From positions 1-7,928 of the forward strand of contig JACMOJ010000147.1 in the NCBI GenBank assembly GCA_014378085.1: DNA of 7,928 bases, in the 5' to 3' direction. The stretch is from Burkholderiales bacterium. GTDB taxonomy: Bacteria > Pseudomonadota > Gammaproteobacteria > Burkholderiales > Usitatibacteraceae. Every line of letters starts with the position of its first letter. Positions within the stretch are counted from its first letter, which is position 1. Positions 6,564 to 7,928 of the stretch are shown here, piece after piece. The notes beneath the pieces are model-generated. The model had not been told where the DNA came from and did no database searches. It worked only from the letters and a program-made list of their open reading frames with translations. Made by a program: the position numbers and the translations under genes.

Positions 6564-6986
6564 CTAGGCGTGGCGATGCTTCATTTCGGTATAGGTGCCG
6601 GTAATCAGTTTTTCCAATACCTTCATGTCAACGTCGCTTAGCTTTTTTATAGAAAGGCAGGCTACCGCCATTTTGTGTTTACCGAGTTTGGCCAGCAGGG
6701 CGTCACGATCAGGAAAGTCATCCGTCAAATAAATGCTGATGTCATTCTTGCGTGAGGAAAAACCGGTGATACACGCATCACCTTCACGGCCACTCTCGTA
6801 TTTGTAGTGATACTCGCTGAAGCCAACAATCGACGGCCCCCACATGACCGGCTTTTCTTTGGTGACCTTGGTGATGAGCTTGGACAACACGTCGCAATCC
6901 GCGCGCCGTGTGTCGTCTTCGATGGCGGCAAGATAGGCCTCAACACTGGCGGTTGTGGCCTTCGTTTTGTTTTCTGTCTTTGCCAT
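6564..6986 (-). CDS. DUF1801 domain protein
   Basis: This is a 140-residue soluble protein with no signal peptide. The core KPVMWGPSIVGFSEYHYKYE (about residues 45-64), the following GREGDACITGFSSRKNDISI, and LLAKLGKHKMAVACLSIKKL (about 98-117) match the YdhG-like DUF1801 family. Its biochemical function is unknown, and the domain resembles small stress-related or DNA-uptake-neutral cytosolic proteins only in size. The N-terminal 15 residues are Lys/Thr-rich (AKTENKTKATTAS). The start is supported by AGGGA at 6995-6999 on the reverse strand, with an 8-base spacer. It begins 24 bp after the stop of the upstream symporter gene on the same strand, so the two could share a transcript, although no functional link is evident. 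It converges with the transpeptidase-like gene across a 10-bp gap. Confidence 0.88.
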   Translation of the reverse strand: MAKTENKTKATTASVEAYLAAIEDDTRRADCDVLSKLITKVTKEKPVMWGPSIVGFSEYHYKYESGREGDACITGFSSRKNDISIYLTDDFPDRDALLAKLGKHKMAVACLSIKKLSDVDMKVLEKLITGTYTEMKHRHA

Positions 6987-6994
6987 GCCATCCG

Positions 6995-6999
6995 TCCCT
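6995..6999 (-). promoter_or_regulatory. Shine-Dalgarno AGGGA for the DUF1801 gene
   Basis: Read on the reverse strand, AGGGA lies 8 bases before the ATG at 6986. It selects this start over the overlapping out-of-frame ATG at 6991-6989. Confidence 0.6.
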
Positions 7000-7010
7000 T
7001 TTTGGCGTGG

Positions 7011-7928
7011 CTAGAGCGGTTTGTGTTCGAGATTGCCACGTGACGACACCAACCACAACAGCGCAAAAGTGATCGCGCCGTTGAGGATTAGTAACTCAAT
7101 GCCGATCTGGAATCCCTGCGGGTTGCGCGCCAGCAACGTCTGCAACACGTAACAAGACACGGGTGCGGCGACTGCGGCGAACACAATGCCCGCCGGGTTT
7201 TTTAGCGCTCGCTTCGTGGCCATACCAAACACAAAAAGTCCGAGCAGCGGGCCGTAGGTATACCCGGCGATCTTCAGAATGGTGTCGATGATGGAACGGT
7301 CATCAAGCCATCGAAACACCATCACGATCACAAAGAACAACAGCGCGAAGGCGAGGTGAGTCTGCTGGCGGATACGTTTCTGCCGCGCTTCGGTGAGCTC
7401 TTGTTTGCGAATGCCGAGGATGTCGATACAAAACGATGACGTTAGTGCCGTCAGTGCGCCGTCCGCGCTCGGGAAGAGGGCGGAAATCAGGGCAATAAAG
7501 AAGATGATCTGTACCCAGTGCGGGAAATGCTGCATGACAATGGTCGGAAAAATCTGATCCCCGACCGCCGAGATACCGTTGGCGGCGGCAAACAGATACA
7601 ACAAACCACCTAACAACAAGAACAGTAAGTTGACGCCGATGAGCACGACGCTGAACAAAAACATGTTCTTCTGCGCGTCACGGACGTTAGGCACGCTGAT
7701 ATTTTTCTGCATCATTTCCTGATCCAGCCCGGTCATGGCAATCGCGATAAACGCGCCACCAATAATCTGTTTCAGCCAGAAGCCGGGGGCGTTTGGGTCA
7801 GTATTCCAGACCGGAGTGTAGTCGGCCGCAGAGAGTGTTGACCATATCGCACCCAGTTCAAGATTGAGCGCGCCGCTAAGAAACCATACACAGATCAGCA
7901 ATCCGCCGAGCATACATGCCGTCTGCAA
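7011..7928 (-). CDS. Sodium:solute symporter (SSS family), C-terminal part
   Basis: These are the last 305 residues of an inner-membrane transporter of the SSS family, which couples Na+ entry to uptake of a sugar, amino acid, vitamin or similar solute. The 5' end lies beyond the window, so the first visible residues are internal. About seven or eight hydrophobic helices are visible. Family-typical stretches are AMTGLDQEMMQKNISVPN (about 63-80), then FFIALISALFPSADGALTAL and SSFCIDILGI (about 142-172), which correspond to the conserved Ala/Ser-rich helix bordering the sodium site. AGYTYGPLLGLFVFGM (about 222-237) and a short polar tail (SSRGNLEHKPL) close the protein. The substrate cannot be assigned from this part. 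The DQEMMQKNIS signature resembles a subgroup I associate with Bacteroidetes as well as proteobacteria. The stop is 24 bp before the DUF1801 start, compatible with a shared transcript. Confidence 0.9.
   Translation of the reverse strand: MQTACMLGGLLICVWFLSGALNLELGAIWSTLSAADYTPVWNTDPNAPGFWLKQIIGGAFIAIAMTGLDQEMMQKNISVPNVRDAQKNMFLFSVVLIGVNLLFLLLGGLLYLFAAANGISAVGDQIFPTIVMQHFPHWVQIIFFIALISALFPSADGALTALTSSFCIDILGIRKQELTEARQKRIRQQTHLAFALLFFVIVMVFRWLDDRSIIDTILKIAGYTYGPLLGLFVFGMATKRALKNPAGIVFAAVAAPVSCYVLQTLLARNPQGFQIGIELLILNGAITFALLWLVSSRGNLEHKPL

Noticed and set aside
6548..6570. Possible bidirectional terminator between the convergent genes
   Set aside because: Only a short, bulged CGCTAG/CTAGGCG pairing is present, made mostly of the two stop codons, with no T-run on either strand.

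Overview
This window most likely comes from a Gram-negative proteobacterium (beta or gamma type). The evidence is moderately high GC, a double-length (67K-type) SppA, two candidate lipoproteins and periplasmic peptidoglycan enzymes. The genus cannot be told. No rRNA, tRNA, CRISPR array, insertion sequence or phage gene was seen.

Layout, left to right. (1) The last 26 codons of an unidentified + strand gene end at 82. (2) Five copies of a 14-bp tandem repeat (96-165) run into the start of an RluA-family pseudouridine synthase (151-1077). The repeat forms a chain of overlapping five-codon mini-ORFs whose last member is the synthase itself. (3) A gene for an FrhB-type iron-sulfur flavoprotein, related to BciB/7-hydroxymethyl-chlorophyll a reductase, spans 1128-2413 but is broken by three single-base indels. 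Two of them compensate each other and hide a conserved CxxC. The third cuts off the last 37 residues. (4) The restored end of that gene overlaps by 4 bp (ATGA) the start of a zinc amidase with a candidate lipoprotein signal (2410-3024). (5) A 215-bp gap holds a degenerate 12-bp tandem repeat and a perfect 6-bp inverted repeat. (6) sppA (3240-5123) is followed 2 bp later by a lipoprotein with a divergent L,D-transpeptidase (YkuD-like) domain (5126-6553). (7) Two convergent - strand genes follow: a DUF1801 protein (6564-6986) and, upstream of it on that strand, the C-terminal 305 residues of a sodium:solute symporter that runs off the window (7011-7928).

Functionally the middle of the window is a cell-envelope group: amidase, membrane-bound signal-peptide peptidase and a transpeptidase-like lipoprotein, all on the + strand. 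sppA and the transpeptidase gene look co-transcribed. The amidase looks translationally coupled to the FrhB-type gene. The 10-bp gap between the convergent genes (6554-6563) has no hairpin with a T-run, so no terminator is called there.

The main points for a second look are the mini-ORF repeat at the synthase start and the triple-indel FrhB-type gene. No clearly new defence or mobile system was found.
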